NCBI RefSeq assembly: GCF_014201095.1 | Contig: NZ_JACHDN010000001.1 | Coordinates: forward strand, 4,402,001-4,466,000 | Length of the DNA stretch: 64,000 nucleotides | Direction of reading: 5' to 3' | DNA from: Cellulomonas hominis | GTDB taxonomy: Bacteria > Actinomycetota > Actinomycetes > Actinomycetales > Cellulomonadaceae | Shown: positions 1 through 8,317 of the stretch, in pieces | Layout of the letters: each line of letters opens with the position of its first letter | Position numbering within the stretch: the stretch's first letter is position 1 | Position numbers and translations under genes: made by a program | The notes under the pieces: model-generated | Databases searched by the model: none | Told to the model about the DNA's origin: nothing | Seen by the model: only the letters and a program-made list of their open reading frames with translations

Positions 1-101
1 GCGCCGCTGCTCGGCACGTGCTCGGCCCCGCGCACCCAGGGGCGGAACAGCAGGTGCAGCAGCGGGCCGATCAGCACCCGCTTCATCAACCAGTAGAACA
101 A
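1..101 (-). CDS. 1-acyl-sn-glycerol-3-phosphate acyltransferase, N-terminal fragment (window edge)
   Basis: Only the first 33 codons lie in the window; the gene runs off the left edge on the minus strand. From a TTG at 101 the frame reads LFYWLMKRVLIGPLLHLLF then RPWVRGAEHVPSSG, the usual N-terminus of actinobacterial PlsC-type acyltransferases, which add the second acyl chain to lysophosphatidic acid at the membrane. The HX4D catalytic motif would lie beyond the edge. A purine-rich AGAGGTGGCAGG precedes the TTG. Family assignment rests on the N-terminal pattern only. Confidence 0.6.
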   Translation of the reverse strand, partial: MFYWLMKRVLIGPLLHLLFRPWVRGAEHVPSSG

Positions 102-160
102 CCTGCCACCTCTCGCCCTCGTCACCGCGGGACTCCCGCGCCCCTCGGTCCGACCGACTC

Positions 161-166
161 TAGAGT
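161..166 (+). promoter_or_regulatory. -10 hexamer TAGAGT, leaderless promoter
   Basis: TAGAGT is followed by six bases (gctgcc) and the ATG at 173, with no Shine-Dalgarno between. This spacing puts the transcription start on or next to the start codon. Confidence 0.5.
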
Positions 167-172
167 GCTGCC

Positions 173-808
173 ATGGCCCCGCGTCCCGACCGACCCGCCG
201 ACGACTCGTCCCCGGACGGCGACGAGCGCGACGAGGCGCGCGCTCCCGGGCCCTCCGGGCCCCCGGTCTCCGACGAGCAGTGGGCCGCGATCGTCGCGGA
301 GCTGCAGGGCGGGCCGGACCCGGCGGACGGGACCGAGACCTCCGGCGCCGCAGGCCAGGACGACCCGCGGACGTCGTCCGGTCCCGCCGTAACCTACCCC
401 GTCGCGCCGTGGGTCAACGACCGGCGGGTCGTGCGGCCCGCCCGGCCGGGGTCCGGCGACGACGCGCCGGACGCACCGGAGGTCCCCCGCGAGCTCTCCG
501 GGCGCGACTGGGACGCCACCGACCAGATCGACGACGCCGAGCGGCGGGTCGACGAGGCGGAGCACTTCCAGCCGCCGGACCCGGGCCCCGTGCTCGGCGG
601 CGACCCGCTGCTGACGATGGCGTGGTTCGCCGTGGGCGGCATGCCGGTGCTGTGGCTGGTCGTGCTGATCGCGTGGCGGGACGCGCCGCCGGCGCTCCTG
701 CAGGCGTCCGTGGCGGTGTTCCTGCTGGGCCTCGTCGTGCTGCTGTGGCGGATGCCCCACCGGCGGGGCGAGGGCGGCGACGACGACTCGGACGGCGCGG
801 TCGTCTGA
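173..808 (+). CDS. Hypothetical membrane protein, two C-terminal TM helices
   Basis: 211 aa, no recognised family. Residues 1-140 are acidic and proline-rich and look disordered, apart from a short helix-like stretch SDEQWAAIVAELQ near residue 33. The C-terminus has two hydrophobic segments (about 151-171, MAWFAVGGMPVLWLVVLIAW; and about 178-196) and ends in a charged tail. A small membrane-anchored protein with a long cytoplasmic N-terminus is the simplest reading. The gene converges on the glucokinase gene. The ATG at 173 is preferred because the TAGAGT box lies six bases upstream. Function unknown. Confidence 0.75.
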   Translation: MAPRPDRPADDSSPDGDERDEARAPGPSGPPVSDEQWAAIVAELQGGPDPADGTETSGAAGQDDPRTSSGPAVTYPVAPWVNDRRVVRPARPGSGDDAPDAPEVPRELSGRDWDATDQIDDAERRVDEAEHFQPPDPGPVLGGDPLLTMAWFAVGGMPVLWLVVLIAWRDAPPALLQASVAVFLLGLVVLLWRMPHRRGEGGDDDSDGAVV

Positions 809-814
809 GACCGG

Positions 815-845
815 CCGCCCGAGCCGCGGGGTGCGTCGCGGGCGG
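815..845. terminator. Weak hairpin between convergent genes
   Basis: CCGCCCG (815-821) and CGGGCGG (839-845) form a 7-bp stem with a 17-nt loop between two convergent genes. There is no T tract. Confidence 0.35.
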
Positions 846-852
846 GGTGCCG

Positions 853-1797
853 TCAGCGGCGGGCGAGGTCGGCCGCGCCGACGATGCCCGCGTCGTTGCC
901 CATCGAGGCGAGGGCGAAGGTGGCCTCGGGCCGGTGCCCGCGCGCCGAGAGCTGGTCGAGGAACGCGTTGCGCGCCGGGGCGAGCAGCAGGTCGCCGGCC
1001 GCGCTGACGCCGCCGCCGATGACGACGATCGCCGGGTCGAGCAGGGCCGCGACGGACGCGGAGCCCTCCCCGATCCACCGGCCGAGCTCGGCCAGCAGCT
1101 CGACGGCGAGCGGGTCGCCCTCCTGCGCGGCCTGGGTGACCTGCGGGCCGGTCAGCTCGTCGGCGTCGCCGCCCGCGAGCTCCAGCAGGCGCATGCCGCG
1201 CTCCGGCTGCGTGATGAGCGCCGCCTGGGCGTCGCGCACCAGGGCGCTGCCCGAGGCGTACTGCTCCCAGCAGCCCTCGTGCCCGCAGTCGCAGTAGTGG
1301 CCGCCGGGGACGACGCGCATGTGGCCGACCTCGGCCGCCACGCCCCAGGCGCCGCGGATGAGGTTGCCGCCGACGACGAGCGCCCCGCCGAGGCCGGTGC
1401 CGATGGTGAGCAGCAGCATGTCCTGCACGTCGCGGGCCGCGCCGAACGCGAACTCGGCCCAGCCGGCGGCGTTGGCGTCGTTCTCGACGACGATCTGCAC
1501 GTCCTCGCCGAGCTCCTTGGCGACGATGTCGCGCAGCGGGTGCTCGCGCCACGGCAGGTTCGGGGTGAACAGCACCGTGGTCTGGTCCGCGGCGATGAAG
1601 CCGGGGGCGGCGAGGCCGATGGCGCCGACGTCGTGCTTCTCGGCGAGCTCCTGGCACGCCTCGATCACGCCGCGGTCGACGCTCGCGGAGTCGCGGGGGT
1701 CGGTGTCGCGCCGGGTCTTGGCGATGATCCGGCCGTCCTCGTCGACCACACCGGCGGCGATCTTCGTCCCGCCGATGTCCACACCGATGGCGTGCAT
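853..1797 (-). CDS. ROK family glucokinase
   Basis: 314 aa. Phosphorylates glucose to glucose-6-phosphate in the cytoplasm. The N-terminal phosphate loop DIGGTK is at residues 7-12 and the catalytic region ENDANAAGWAE at about 105-115 (Asp107 the likely base). The ROK signature runs through LTIGTGLGGAL (130-140), and the zinc site is His159 plus Cys169, Cys171 and Cys176 (CDCGHEGC). The length is normal. The start is the ATG at 1797, preceded by GGGGAGAG; the open frame continues upstream to 1971, but that extension lacks family similarity. ROK kinases are the main glucose kinases of actinobacteria and often take part in carbon repression; that role is not shown here. Confidence 0.93.
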   Translation of the reverse strand: MHAIGVDIGGTKIAAGVVDEDGRIIAKTRRDTDPRDSASVDRGVIEACQELAEKHDVGAIGLAAPGFIAADQTTVLFTPNLPWREHPLRDIVAKELGEDVQIVVENDANAAGWAEFAFGAARDVQDMLLLTIGTGLGGALVVGGNLIRGAWGVAAEVGHMRVVPGGHYCDCGHEGCWEQYASGSALVRDAQAALITQPERGMRLLELAGGDADELTGPQVTQAAQEGDPLAVELLAELGRWIGEGSASVAALLDPAIVVIGGGVSAAGDLLLAPARNAFLDQLSARGHRPEATFALASMGNDAGIVGAADLARR

Positions 1798-2044
1798 CTC
1801 TCCCCGCTTCCGCGTCGTGGTTGTGCGTCTCGCACGATGGCGCACCGGCGCTGCGACCGGTACCACCCGGCCGGACCGACCGCTGCGGCGCCGGTTCGGC
1901 GGCAGCGTCGCGCGCGTGTGCGACCCCACGCTAGCGCGCGTTCCGGACAAACCCTGCACGCGCTCCCACACCGGTGCGGCGGACCCCGCGCGCTCGGACG
2001 GGTGACCGGCGCGCCGGACCCCTGCGACTAGGACGAAAGTCCCT

Positions 2045-2050
2045 TATGCT
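2045..2050 (+). promoter_or_regulatory. Possible -10 (TATGCT) for the acyl-CoA ligase gene
   Basis: TATGCT lies 38 bases before the ATG at 2089 in the 291-bp gap (1798-2088) shared with the divergent glucokinase gene. I see no convincing -35. The rest of the gap holds nothing else I can name. Confidence 0.35.
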
Positions 2051-2088
2051 GCCGACACCTTCCGACCTCTGACAATGGAGCCAGGATC

Positions 2089-3900
2089 ATGGAGGAGTTC
2101 AGCACCCCCCTGCTCGTCGACGCAGGTCCGCGGGAGAACCTGCTCGACCTGCTGTCCGCCCGCGTGGCCGAGACCGGCGACGGCCCGCTCATCGAGTACA
2201 AGACGCCCGGCGGCGGCACGACGTGGCACACCGTCAGCGCCCGCGCGTTCGACCGCCGTGTCCGCGACGTCGCCCGCGGCTTCGTGGCCGCCGGCGTGGC
2301 GCCCGGCGACCGGGTCGGGATCATGTCGCGGACCCGGTACGAGTGGACGCTGCTCGACTGGGCCCTGTGGAGCGCCGGCGCCGTCCCCGTGCCCGTCTAC
2401 GAGACCTCGTCCGCCGAGCAGGTGCACTGGATCCTCACGGACGCCGCCGTCACCCTGCTGGTGGTCGAGTCGGCCGAGCACGCCGCCACCGTCGCGGAGG
2501 TGCGCCCCGAGGCGCCGCTGCTGCGCGAGGTGCTCGTCATCGACGAGGGCGCCGTGGACCGGCTCGCCGCCGCGGGCGCCGACGTCCCCGACGCGGAGAT
2601 CGACCGCCGGCGGCGCCTCGCGGGCCGGGACGACCTGGCGACGCTCATCTACACGTCCGGCACCACCGGGCGGCCGAAGGGCGTCGAGCTCACGCACGGC
2701 AACTTCTCGGTCCTCGCGCGCAACGCGGTCGAGGGCCTGCACGAGGTCGTCGCGACCCCCGGGTCCCGGACGCTGCTGTTCATGCCGCTCGCGCACGTGT
2801 TCGCGCGGTTCGTCGAGGTGCTGTGCATGCCCGCCGGGTCCGTCCTCGGGCACACGCCGGACACCAAGCAGCTGCTGCAGGACCTCGGCGAGTTCCGGCC
2901 GACGTTCATCCTGTCGGTGCCACGGGTGTTCGAGAAGGTCTACAACTCGGCCGAGCAGAAGGCCGCCGCGAGCGGGAAGCGCCGCATCTTCCAGTGGGCG
3001 GCGCGGACCGCCATCGCGTACTCGCGGGCGCTGGACGACGGCCGTCCCGGGCTGGGGCTGCGGGTGCAGCACGCCGTGGCCGACAAGCTGGTGTTCCACA
3101 AGCTGCGGGACGCCATGGGCGGGCGCGTCGAGTGGGCGATCTCCGGCGGGGCCCCGCTGGGCGAGCGGCTCGGGCACTTCTTCCGCGGCATCGGCGTGCG
3201 GGTGCTGGAGGGCTACGGCCTGACCGAGACCACCGCGCCGGCCACGGTGAACCTGCCCGGCAAGACGCGGATCGGCACCGTCGGCCCCCCGCTGCCGGGC
3301 ACGTCGGTGCGGATCGCCGCGGACGGCGAGGTCGAGGTCCGCGGGCCGCAGGTGTTCCGGAGGTACCACGGCAACCCCGTCGCGACCGAGGAGGCCTTCG
3401 ACGACGGCTGGTTCCGCACCGGGGACCTCGGGTCGCTCGACGCGGACGGCTACCTGCGGATCACCGGGCGCAAGAAGGAGATCATCGTCACCGCGGGCGG
3501 CAAGAACGTCGCGCCCGCCGTGCTGGAGGACCGGCTGCGCGCGCACCCGCTGATCAGCCAGGTGGTCGTCGTCGGCGACGGCCGGCCGTTCATCGGGGCG
3601 CTCGTCACGCTCGACGCCGAGGGCCTGCCCGGCTGGTGCGCGGCGCACGGGCGGGAGCCGCTGACCGTCGCGGAGGCGGCGCGCGACCCCGAGGTGCTCG
3701 CGTCGATCGACCAGGGCGTCGAGCGGGCGAACCGCGCGGTGTCCCGGGCCGAGTCCATCCGCCGGTACCGGATCCTCGAGCGCGACCTGACGATCGCCAG
3801 CGGGCACCTCACGCCCAAGCTCAGCGTCCGGCGCACGCACGTGCTGAAGGACTACGCCACGGACGTCGAGGCGATCTACTCCGGGGACCAGGCGGGCTGA
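2089..3900 (+). CDS. Long-chain fatty acid-CoA ligase (AMP-forming)
   Basis: 603 aa. Activates long-chain fatty acids to acyl-CoA through an acyl-adenylate. The ANL signature LIYTSGTTGRPKGVELTH starts near residue 186, the adenylate-binding motif GYGLTETT is near 375, and the hinge ITGRKKEIIVTAGGKNVAP near 457 leads to the mobile C-terminal lid. The sequence is closest to the FadD15-type ligases encoded at the matching place in Mycobacterium tuberculosis, as far as I can judge from memory. An AGGA Shine-Dalgarno precedes the ATG. The gene ends at a strong hairpin, after which an IS481 element begins. Confidence 0.92.
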   Translation: MEEFSTPLLVDAGPRENLLDLLSARVAETGDGPLIEYKTPGGGTTWHTVSARAFDRRVRDVARGFVAAGVAPGDRVGIMSRTRYEWTLLDWALWSAGAVPVPVYETSSAEQVHWILTDAAVTLLVVESAEHAATVAEVRPEAPLLREVLVIDEGAVDRLAAAGADVPDAEIDRRRRLAGRDDLATLIYTSGTTGRPKGVELTHGNFSVLARNAVEGLHEVVATPGSRTLLFMPLAHVFARFVEVLCMPAGSVLGHTPDTKQLLQDLGEFRPTFILSVPRVFEKVYNSAEQKAAASGKRRIFQWAARTAIAYSRALDDGRPGLGLRVQHAVADKLVFHKLRDAMGGRVEWAISGGAPLGERLGHFFRGIGVRVLEGYGLTETTAPATVNLPGKTRIGTVGPPLPGTSVRIAADGEVEVRGPQVFRRYHGNPVATEEAFDDGWFRTGDLGSLDADGYLRITGRKKEIIVTAGGKNVAPAVLEDRLRAHPLISQVVVVGDGRPFIGALVTLDAEGLPGWCAAHGREPLTVAEAARDPEVLASIDQGVERANRAVSRAESIRRYRILERDLTIASGHLTPKLSVRRTHVLKDYATDVEAIYSGDQAG

Positions 3901-3908
3901 CGGGGCGC

Positions 3909-3950
3909 GCGAGCGGCGGCCGGCGCGGGGGCGTGCCGGCCGCCGCTCGC
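3909..3950 (+). terminator. Strong hairpin terminator after the acyl-CoA ligase gene
   Basis: A perfect 16-bp inverted repeat, GCGAGCGGCGGCCGGC (3909-3924) and its complement (3935-3950), has a 10-nt loop and starts nine bases after the stop codon. Confidence 0.75.
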
Positions 3951-3954
3951 CGTG

Positions 3955-3960
3955 CCTAGA
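3955..3960. repeat. Target site duplication, left copy (CCTAGA)
   Basis: CCTAGA directly abuts the left inverted repeat and is repeated at 5065-5070. It conforms to NCTAGN. Confidence 0.9.
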
Positions 3961-3980
3961 TGTGATGTCCAGGGAGGTTG
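3961..3980. repeat. IS481 left terminal inverted repeat
   Basis: TGTGATGTCCAGGGAGGTTG, identical to the reverse complement of 5045-5064. The match stops immediately inside both ends. Confidence 0.93.
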
Positions 3981-4073
3981 TCCCGCTTGGCGGCGGTGAG
4001 TCGGCCTGACAGGTGAAGGCCCCCAGTTGTGAAGTGGAGCTGTCGAGAACCGCTTCACACCCTGGAGGCCTTC

Positions 4074-5069
4074 GTGTCCCACGCTAACGCGACGCTGACT
4101 CCCAAGACCCGGCTCCGCTTGGCGCGCCTGGTCGTCGAGCAGGGCTGGACCTGCTCGAGCGCGGCGAAGATGTTCATGGTCAGTCCTCGAACCGCAGCGA
4201 AGTGGGCCGCTCGCTACCGGGCCGAGGGGCCAGCGGGGATGAGTGACCGCAGCTGCCGCCCGCACCGCAGTCCGAGCAGGACGCCCGAGCGCGTCAAGCG
4301 TCAGATCGTGGCGCTGCGCTGGCGTCACCGGCTCGGCCCGGTCCAGATCGCCGGTCGCCTGGGCATGCCGGCGTCCACGGTCCACGCGGTCCTGGTCCGC
4401 TGCCGGATCAACCGGCTGTCTCGGATCGACCGGGTCACCGGCGAGCCGCTGCGCCGCTACGAGCACGACCACCCCGGCGCGTTGATCCACGTCGATGTGA
4501 CCAAGTTCGGCAACATCCCCGACGGCGGCGGCTGGCGCTATGTCGGCAAGCAGCAAGGTGACAAGAACAAGGCCGCCACCGCGGTGCGCACCGGCCGCAC
4601 CAGCAAGGGCCACCCGAACATCGGCACCGCGTTCCTGCACACCGTGATCGATGACCACTCCCGCGTCGCCTACATCGAGATCCACGCCGACGAGAAGGCA
4701 ACGACCGCGATCGGGGTCCTGCAACGCGCCACGGCCTGGTTCGCCGACCACGGCGTGATCGTCGAGCGCGTCCTGTCCGACAATGGCTCGGCCTACATGT
4801 CCCACGCCTGGCGCGAGGGCTGCGCAGACCTCGGGATCACCGCCAAGCGCACCCGCCCCTACCGGCCCCAGACCAACGGCAAGATCGAACGCTTCCACCG
4901 CACCCTGGCCGACGGGTGGGCCTACGCCCGGTTCTACGGCTCAGAAGACCAGCGCCGCGCGGCCCTTCCCGGCTGGCTGCACTTCTACAATCACCACCGC
5001 GCCCACTCCGCCATCGGCGGCCGGCCACCGATCACCCGACTGACCAACCTCCCTGGACATCACACCTAG
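4074..5069 (+). CDS. IS481 family transposase
   Basis: 331 aa. An N-terminal helix-turn-helix region (about 8-60, including TCSSAAKMFMVSPRTAAKWA) is followed by an integrase-type DDE core. The visible catalytic residues are Asp in IHVDVTKFG (about 140), Asp in VLSDNGSAY (about 235) and Glu in NGKIERFHRT (about 271), followed by the usual YNHHRAHSAIGG tail. The GTG at 4074 is chosen because GGAGG lies five bases upstream and the protein then begins MSHANATLTPKTRLRL, typical of the family. A GTG at 4029 is also in frame. The stop TAG (5067-5069) lies in the duplicated target, not in the element. An inverted repeat TGTGAAG/CTTCACA (4028-4034, 4053-4059) precedes the gene. Confidence 0.93.
   Translation: MSHANATLTPKTRLRLARLVVEQGWTCSSAAKMFMVSPRTAAKWAARYRAEGPAGMSDRSCRPHRSPSRTPERVKRQIVALRWRHRLGPVQIAGRLGMPASTVHAVLVRCRINRLSRIDRVTGEPLRRYEHDHPGALIHVDVTKFGNIPDGGGWRYVGKQQGDKNKAATAVRTGRTSKGHPNIGTAFLHTVIDDHSRVAYIEIHADEKATTAIGVLQRATAWFADHGVIVERVLSDNGSAYMSHAWREGCADLGITAKRTRPYRPQTNGKIERFHRTLADGWAYARFYGSEDQRRAALPGWLHFYNHHRAHSAIGGRPPITRLTNLPGHHT
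5045..5064. repeat. IS481 right terminal inverted repeat
   Basis: Perfect complement of the left end. It encodes the last codons of the transposase before the frame enters target DNA. Confidence 0.93.
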
Positions 5070-5070
5070 A
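5065..5070. repeat. Target site duplication, right copy (CCTAGA)
   Basis: Second copy of CCTAGA. Its central CTAG supplies the transposase stop (TAG 5067-5069, plus strand) and the NYN-gene stop (TAG 5068-5066, minus strand). Confidence 0.9.
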
Positions 5071-6352
5071 CGCGCCCGAGCCGGCCGATCAGCGTGGCCG
5101 ACGGCAGCACGCGCGCGCCCGCGGCCTCGAGGTCCGTGCCCAGCGCCCGGTCGCTGGTGACGGCCACCACGACCCGGCCCGCGGGCTCGGCGCGCACCAG
5201 CCGGCGCAGCAGGTCGTCCGCGATCTCCCCCTGCGAGAACAGCACCCGCACCCCACGCGGTGCCGAGGGGGCGCGCTCGGCGGGCGGGGCGTCCCGGCCG
5301 TCGAAGCAGCACGTCACCTCGGCCCCCGTGCGCCCGGCGAGGTTCGCCAGCCGCTCGGTCAGGCGCCGGCGCTGCTCGGCGAGCGTCTGGTCCGGCCACG
5401 CGAGCTTCGACGCGTTGTAGCCGTCGACCAGCAGGTGCGCGCGCGGCATCGCCAGCAGCTCGTCCAGCAGGGCCGGGTCGTCGGCGGACCGGCCGCGCGA
5501 CGTCCCGCGGGGTCCGGCGCCGGGGCCCGGCGCCGGGGCGACCAGGTCGGCGGGCATCCGGCCCGCGGGCGGCAGCGCCAGCTCCTCGCGCAAGGCCGAG
5601 CCCGCCTCGACCAGCGTGTCGAGCAGCAGGCGCACCCGGACCTCGGCGAGTTCCCGGAGCACCGCGGCGTCCTGGCGGGCCGTGCGGGCGAGGTCGTCGG
5701 CTCGGCGGCGGTCCTCGTCCGCGGCGGCGCGCACCCGGGCGGTCTCGGCGTGCACCCGCTCGGCGGCGGCGGCGACCTCCGCGGCGTGCTCCGCGGCGCG
5801 GCGGGCCTCCGCGCGGGCCCGGTCCGCGTCCGACCGCAGCCGGCGCAGCTCCTTGCGCAGCGCGGCGGCCTCGGCCTCGGCGGCGTCGGCGCGCTCGGAC
5901 TCGGCGGCGAGGCGGGCGGCGAGGCGGTGCAGGCCGGCGGCGGGGTCCTCGGCGGGCGCGGCGGGCGCCTCCGGCCCGGCGTCCGGCTCGGGGGCCGGGG
6001 CGAGCGCGGCCAGCCGGTCCTGCCAGCCGTCCGGGCGGAGCAGCACCAGGCCGGCCGCGAGGTCGGGGCGCTCCCCCGTCGCGGCCGCGTCGCCGGTGCC
6101 GCCCGCGAGCACCTCGGCCGCGCCCTCGGGGTGCGCCTGCGACCACGCCCGGGCCACGCGCGCGCGGAACGCGTCGTCCCCCTCGACGGCCGCCCAGAGC
6201 GGCCCGGCGCCCGCCTCGGCCCGGCGGCGCGGGGCGAACCGGCGCACCGCCGCGAGTGGGGCCGGCACGGCGGCGGGGTCGAGCGCCCCGAGCACCTCCG
6301 CCGCCAGCCGGACCACGGCGGCGCGGGTGGCGGCGGGGACGGGGGCGGACAT
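5066..6352 (-). CDS. NYN (PIN-like) domain protein with coiled coil
   Basis: 428 aa. The N-terminal domain (1-120) is unassigned. A long Ala/Arg/Glu-rich coiled coil covers about 140-235 (heptad-like ALRKELRRLRSDADRAR). The C-terminal 130 residues are an NYN/YacP-type nuclease fold with LLVDGYNASK, CCFDGRD and VTSDRALG, providing the acidic residues expected to bind metal for RNA cleavage. The ATG at 6352 is preferred over the GTG at 6361 because TAGGGT ends seven bases upstream. The IS481 insertion falls exactly on the stop codon and leaves the frame intact (ends GRLGRV then TAG). It is divergent from another nuclease gene. RNase activity is inferred from the fold. Confidence 0.85.
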   Translation of the reverse strand: MSAPVPAATRAAVVRLAAEVLGALDPAAVPAPLAAVRRFAPRRRAEAGAGPLWAAVEGDDAFRARVARAWSQAHPEGAAEVLAGGTGDAAATGERPDLAAGLVLLRPDGWQDRLAALAPAPEPDAGPEAPAAPAEDPAAGLHRLAARLAAESERADAAEAEAAALRKELRRLRSDADRARAEARRAAEHAAEVAAAAERVHAETARVRAAADEDRRRADDLARTARQDAAVLRELAEVRVRLLLDTLVEAGSALREELALPPAGRMPADLVAPAPGPGAGPRGTSRGRSADDPALLDELLAMPRAHLLVDGYNASKLAWPDQTLAEQRRRLTERLANLAGRTGAEVTCCFDGRDAPPAERAPSAPRGVRVLFSQGEIADDLLRRLVRAEPAGRVVVAVTSDRALGTDLEAAGARVLPSATLIGRLGRV

Positions 6353-6359
6353 GCGCGCC

Positions 6360-6365
6360 ACCCTA
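6360..6365 (-). promoter_or_regulatory. -10 hexamer TAGGGT for the NYN gene
   Basis: On the minus strand TAGGGT is followed by GGCGCGC and the ATG at 6352, a leaderless arrangement. Confidence 0.5.
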
Positions 6366-6407
6366 CGGGGCGGACGCGGCCCCGGTCCGGGTGTCGGACC
6401 CCGCGGC

Positions 6408-6413
6408 TAGCGT
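6408..6413 (+). promoter_or_regulatory. -10 hexamer TAGCGT for the DEDDh/GIY-YIG gene
   Basis: TAGCGT is followed by gccgggc and the ATG at 6421. The divergent -10 for the NYN gene lies 43 bases away, so the two promoters are back to back. Confidence 0.5.
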
Positions 6414-6420
6414 GCCGGGC

Positions 6421-8310
6421 ATGGCTCCACGGTCCCTCCCGCCGCGCGTCGACCTCGTGCACCCCGCCCCCGGGCGGCCCGTGCAGGTCACGCTCGACGA
6501 CATCGGGACCCCGCTGTCCGACGTCACGTTCGTCGTCGTCGACCTGGAGACCACCGGCTCCGCCCCCGGCACGTCGGCCATCACCGAGATCGGCGCGGTC
6601 AAGGTGCGCGGCGGCGAGGTGCTCGGGGAGTTCCAGACGCTCGTGGACCCGGGCGGCCCGGTGCCCGCGCAGATCCAGGTGCTCACGGGCATCACCACGG
6701 CCATGGTGATCGGGGCGCCCCGCATCGAGGCGGTGCTCCCCGCGTTCCTCGAGTTCGCGCGCGGTGCCGTGCTCGTGGCGCACAACGCGCCGTTCGACGT
6801 CGGGTTCCTCAAGGCCGCCGCCGCCGCGACGGGGCACGCCTGGCCCGGCTTCGCGGTCGTGGACACCGTCCGGCTGGCCCGGCGGGTCGTCACCCGCGAC
6901 GAGGCCCCCAACCACAAGCTCGGCACCCTGGCCGCCCTGTTCCACGCCACGACCGTCCCGGAGCACCGCGCGCTCGCCGACGCCCGCGCGACCGTCGACG
7001 TGCTGCACGCGCTGCTGAGCCGGCTCGCCCCGCTCGGCATCACGCACCTCGAGGACCTGGCGACCGCCGCCGACGCGGTGCCGGCCGACGTGCGGCGCAA
7101 GCGGCACCTGGCCGACGGCCTGCCCGACGCCCCGGGCGTGTACCTGTTCCGCGGGCCGCACGACGAGGTGCTGTACGTCGGCACGTCCACGTCGCTGCGC
7201 AAGCGGGTCCGCTCGTACTTCACGGCGGCCGAGAAGCGCTCCCGCATGCGGGAGATGGTCCGGATCGCCCAGGCCGTGACCCCCGTGGTGTGCGCGACCC
7301 CGCTCGAGGCGCAGGTGCGCGAGCTCCGGCTCATCGCCGAGCACTCCCCCCGGTACAACCGGCGGTCCCGCGCCCCCGAGCGGATGCCCTGGGTGCGGCT
7401 CACCGCCGAGGCGTACCCGCGGCTGTCCGTCGTCCGGGAGGTCCGCGACGACGCCACGCACATCGGGCCGTTCGCGTCCCAGGCCGCCGCGCAGGCCGCC
7501 GTCGAGGCGCTGCACGACGCGTTCGCGCTGCGCCGGTGCACCGCCCGGCTGCCGCTCGTGCCCGCCGCCGGGGCGAGCGCGTGCCACCTCGCCGAGATCG
7601 GCCGCTGCCCCGCGCCGTGCGTGCGGCCCGAGGCGGCCGCGGAGTACGCGGACGTGGTCGACCGGGTGCGGGCCGCCATGACCGCCGACCCGGCCGAGGT
7701 GGTGGACGCGCACGCCGCCCGGCTCGGCGCGCTCGCCCGCCAGGAGCGGTTCGAGGAGGCGGGCGGGGTCCGGGACCGGCTCGCGGCGTTCCTGCGCGGA
7801 TCCGCCCGGTCGCAGCGCCTCGCCCCGCTCGCCGCGTGCGCCGAGCTCGTCGCCGCCCGGCGCACCGACGCCGGCGGGTGGGAGGTGGTGCTCGTGCGGC
7901 ACGGGCGGCTCGCCGGCACCGCGCTCGTCCCGCCGCGCACCGACCCGTCCCCCGCGATCGACTCGCTGCGCGTCACCGGCGAGCACGTGCCGCCGCCCGT
8001 CGCGCCCGCGCCCGCCGGCCACCCGGAGGAGGCCGACCTCGTGCTCGCGTGGCTCGGGCGGCCCGGGGTGCGGATCGTCGGCGTCAGCACGCCGTGGGCG
8101 TACCCCGTGCGGTCCGCGCAGGCCCGCACCGACCCGGCGGCGGCCGTGGGCGCGCACGACGCGGGGTGGCGGACGGCCGCGGACGACGGGGACGCCGGCG
8201 GCGTCGCGGCGCGGGACGCGCGGTTCGAGGGAGCGGCGGCCGGGCGGGGCGGCCCGGGCGCCGCGGGTGCGGCGAGGGGTGCCGCCGGGGGTGCCGCCGG
8301 CGCGGCATGA
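6421..8310 (+). CDS. DEDDh exonuclease / GIY-YIG (UvrC-like) fusion protein
   Basis: 629 aa. Residues about 30-200 form a DnaQ-like 3'-5' exonuclease: FVVVDLETTGS (Asp and Glu of motif I), HNAPFDVGF (motif II) and HRALADARATVDVL (His and Asp of motif III). Residues about 236-320 are a GIY-YIG nuclease domain beginning APGVYLFRGPHDEVLYVGTS, as in UvrC. The remainder resembles the middle of UvrC with a Cys-containing stretch CHLAEIGRCPAPC, but I see no RNase H-like C-terminal incision domain. The last 30 residues are Gly/Ala-rich. Mycobacterium tuberculosis Rv2191 has the same domain order. A DNA repair or processing role is likely but unproven. Confidence 0.9.
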   Translation: MAPRSLPPRVDLVHPAPGRPVQVTLDDIGTPLSDVTFVVVDLETTGSAPGTSAITEIGAVKVRGGEVLGEFQTLVDPGGPVPAQIQVLTGITTAMVIGAPRIEAVLPAFLEFARGAVLVAHNAPFDVGFLKAAAAATGHAWPGFAVVDTVRLARRVVTRDEAPNHKLGTLAALFHATTVPEHRALADARATVDVLHALLSRLAPLGITHLEDLATAADAVPADVRRKRHLADGLPDAPGVYLFRGPHDEVLYVGTSTSLRKRVRSYFTAAEKRSRMREMVRIAQAVTPVVCATPLEAQVRELRLIAEHSPRYNRRSRAPERMPWVRLTAEAYPRLSVVREVRDDATHIGPFASQAAAQAAVEALHDAFALRRCTARLPLVPAAGASACHLAEIGRCPAPCVRPEAAAEYADVVDRVRAAMTADPAEVVDAHAARLGALARQERFEEAGGVRDRLAAFLRGSARSQRLAPLAACAELVAARRTDAGGWEVVLVRHGRLAGTALVPPRTDPSPAIDSLRVTGEHVPPPVAPAPAGHPEEADLVLAWLGRPGVRIVGVSTPWAYPVRSAQARTDPAAAVGAHDAGWRTAADDGDAGGVAARDARFEGAAAGRGGPGAAGAARGAAGGAAGAA

Positions 8311-8317
8311 TGGCGCC

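Larger units (their letters stand above)
3961..5064 (+). mobile_element. Complete IS481-family insertion sequence
   Basis: 1104 bp, bounded by perfect 20-bp terminal inverted repeats: TGTGATGTCCAGGGAGGTTG at 3961-3980 and its complement at 5045-5064. A 6-bp direct repeat CCTAGA flanks it (3955-3960 and 5065-5070). That fits the NCTAGN target reported for IS481 of Bordetella pertussis. One intact transposase gene fills the element. Intact ends, frame and target duplication suggest a fairly recent insertion. It sits between the ligase terminator and the stop codon of the NYN-domain gene, so neither gene is broken. Confidence 0.95.

Noticed and set aside
4029..5069. Transposase starting at the GTG at 4029
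   Set aside because: The extra 15 residues lie in the repeat-containing leader of the element; the GTG at 4074 has a good Shine-Dalgarno and gives the usual family N-terminus.
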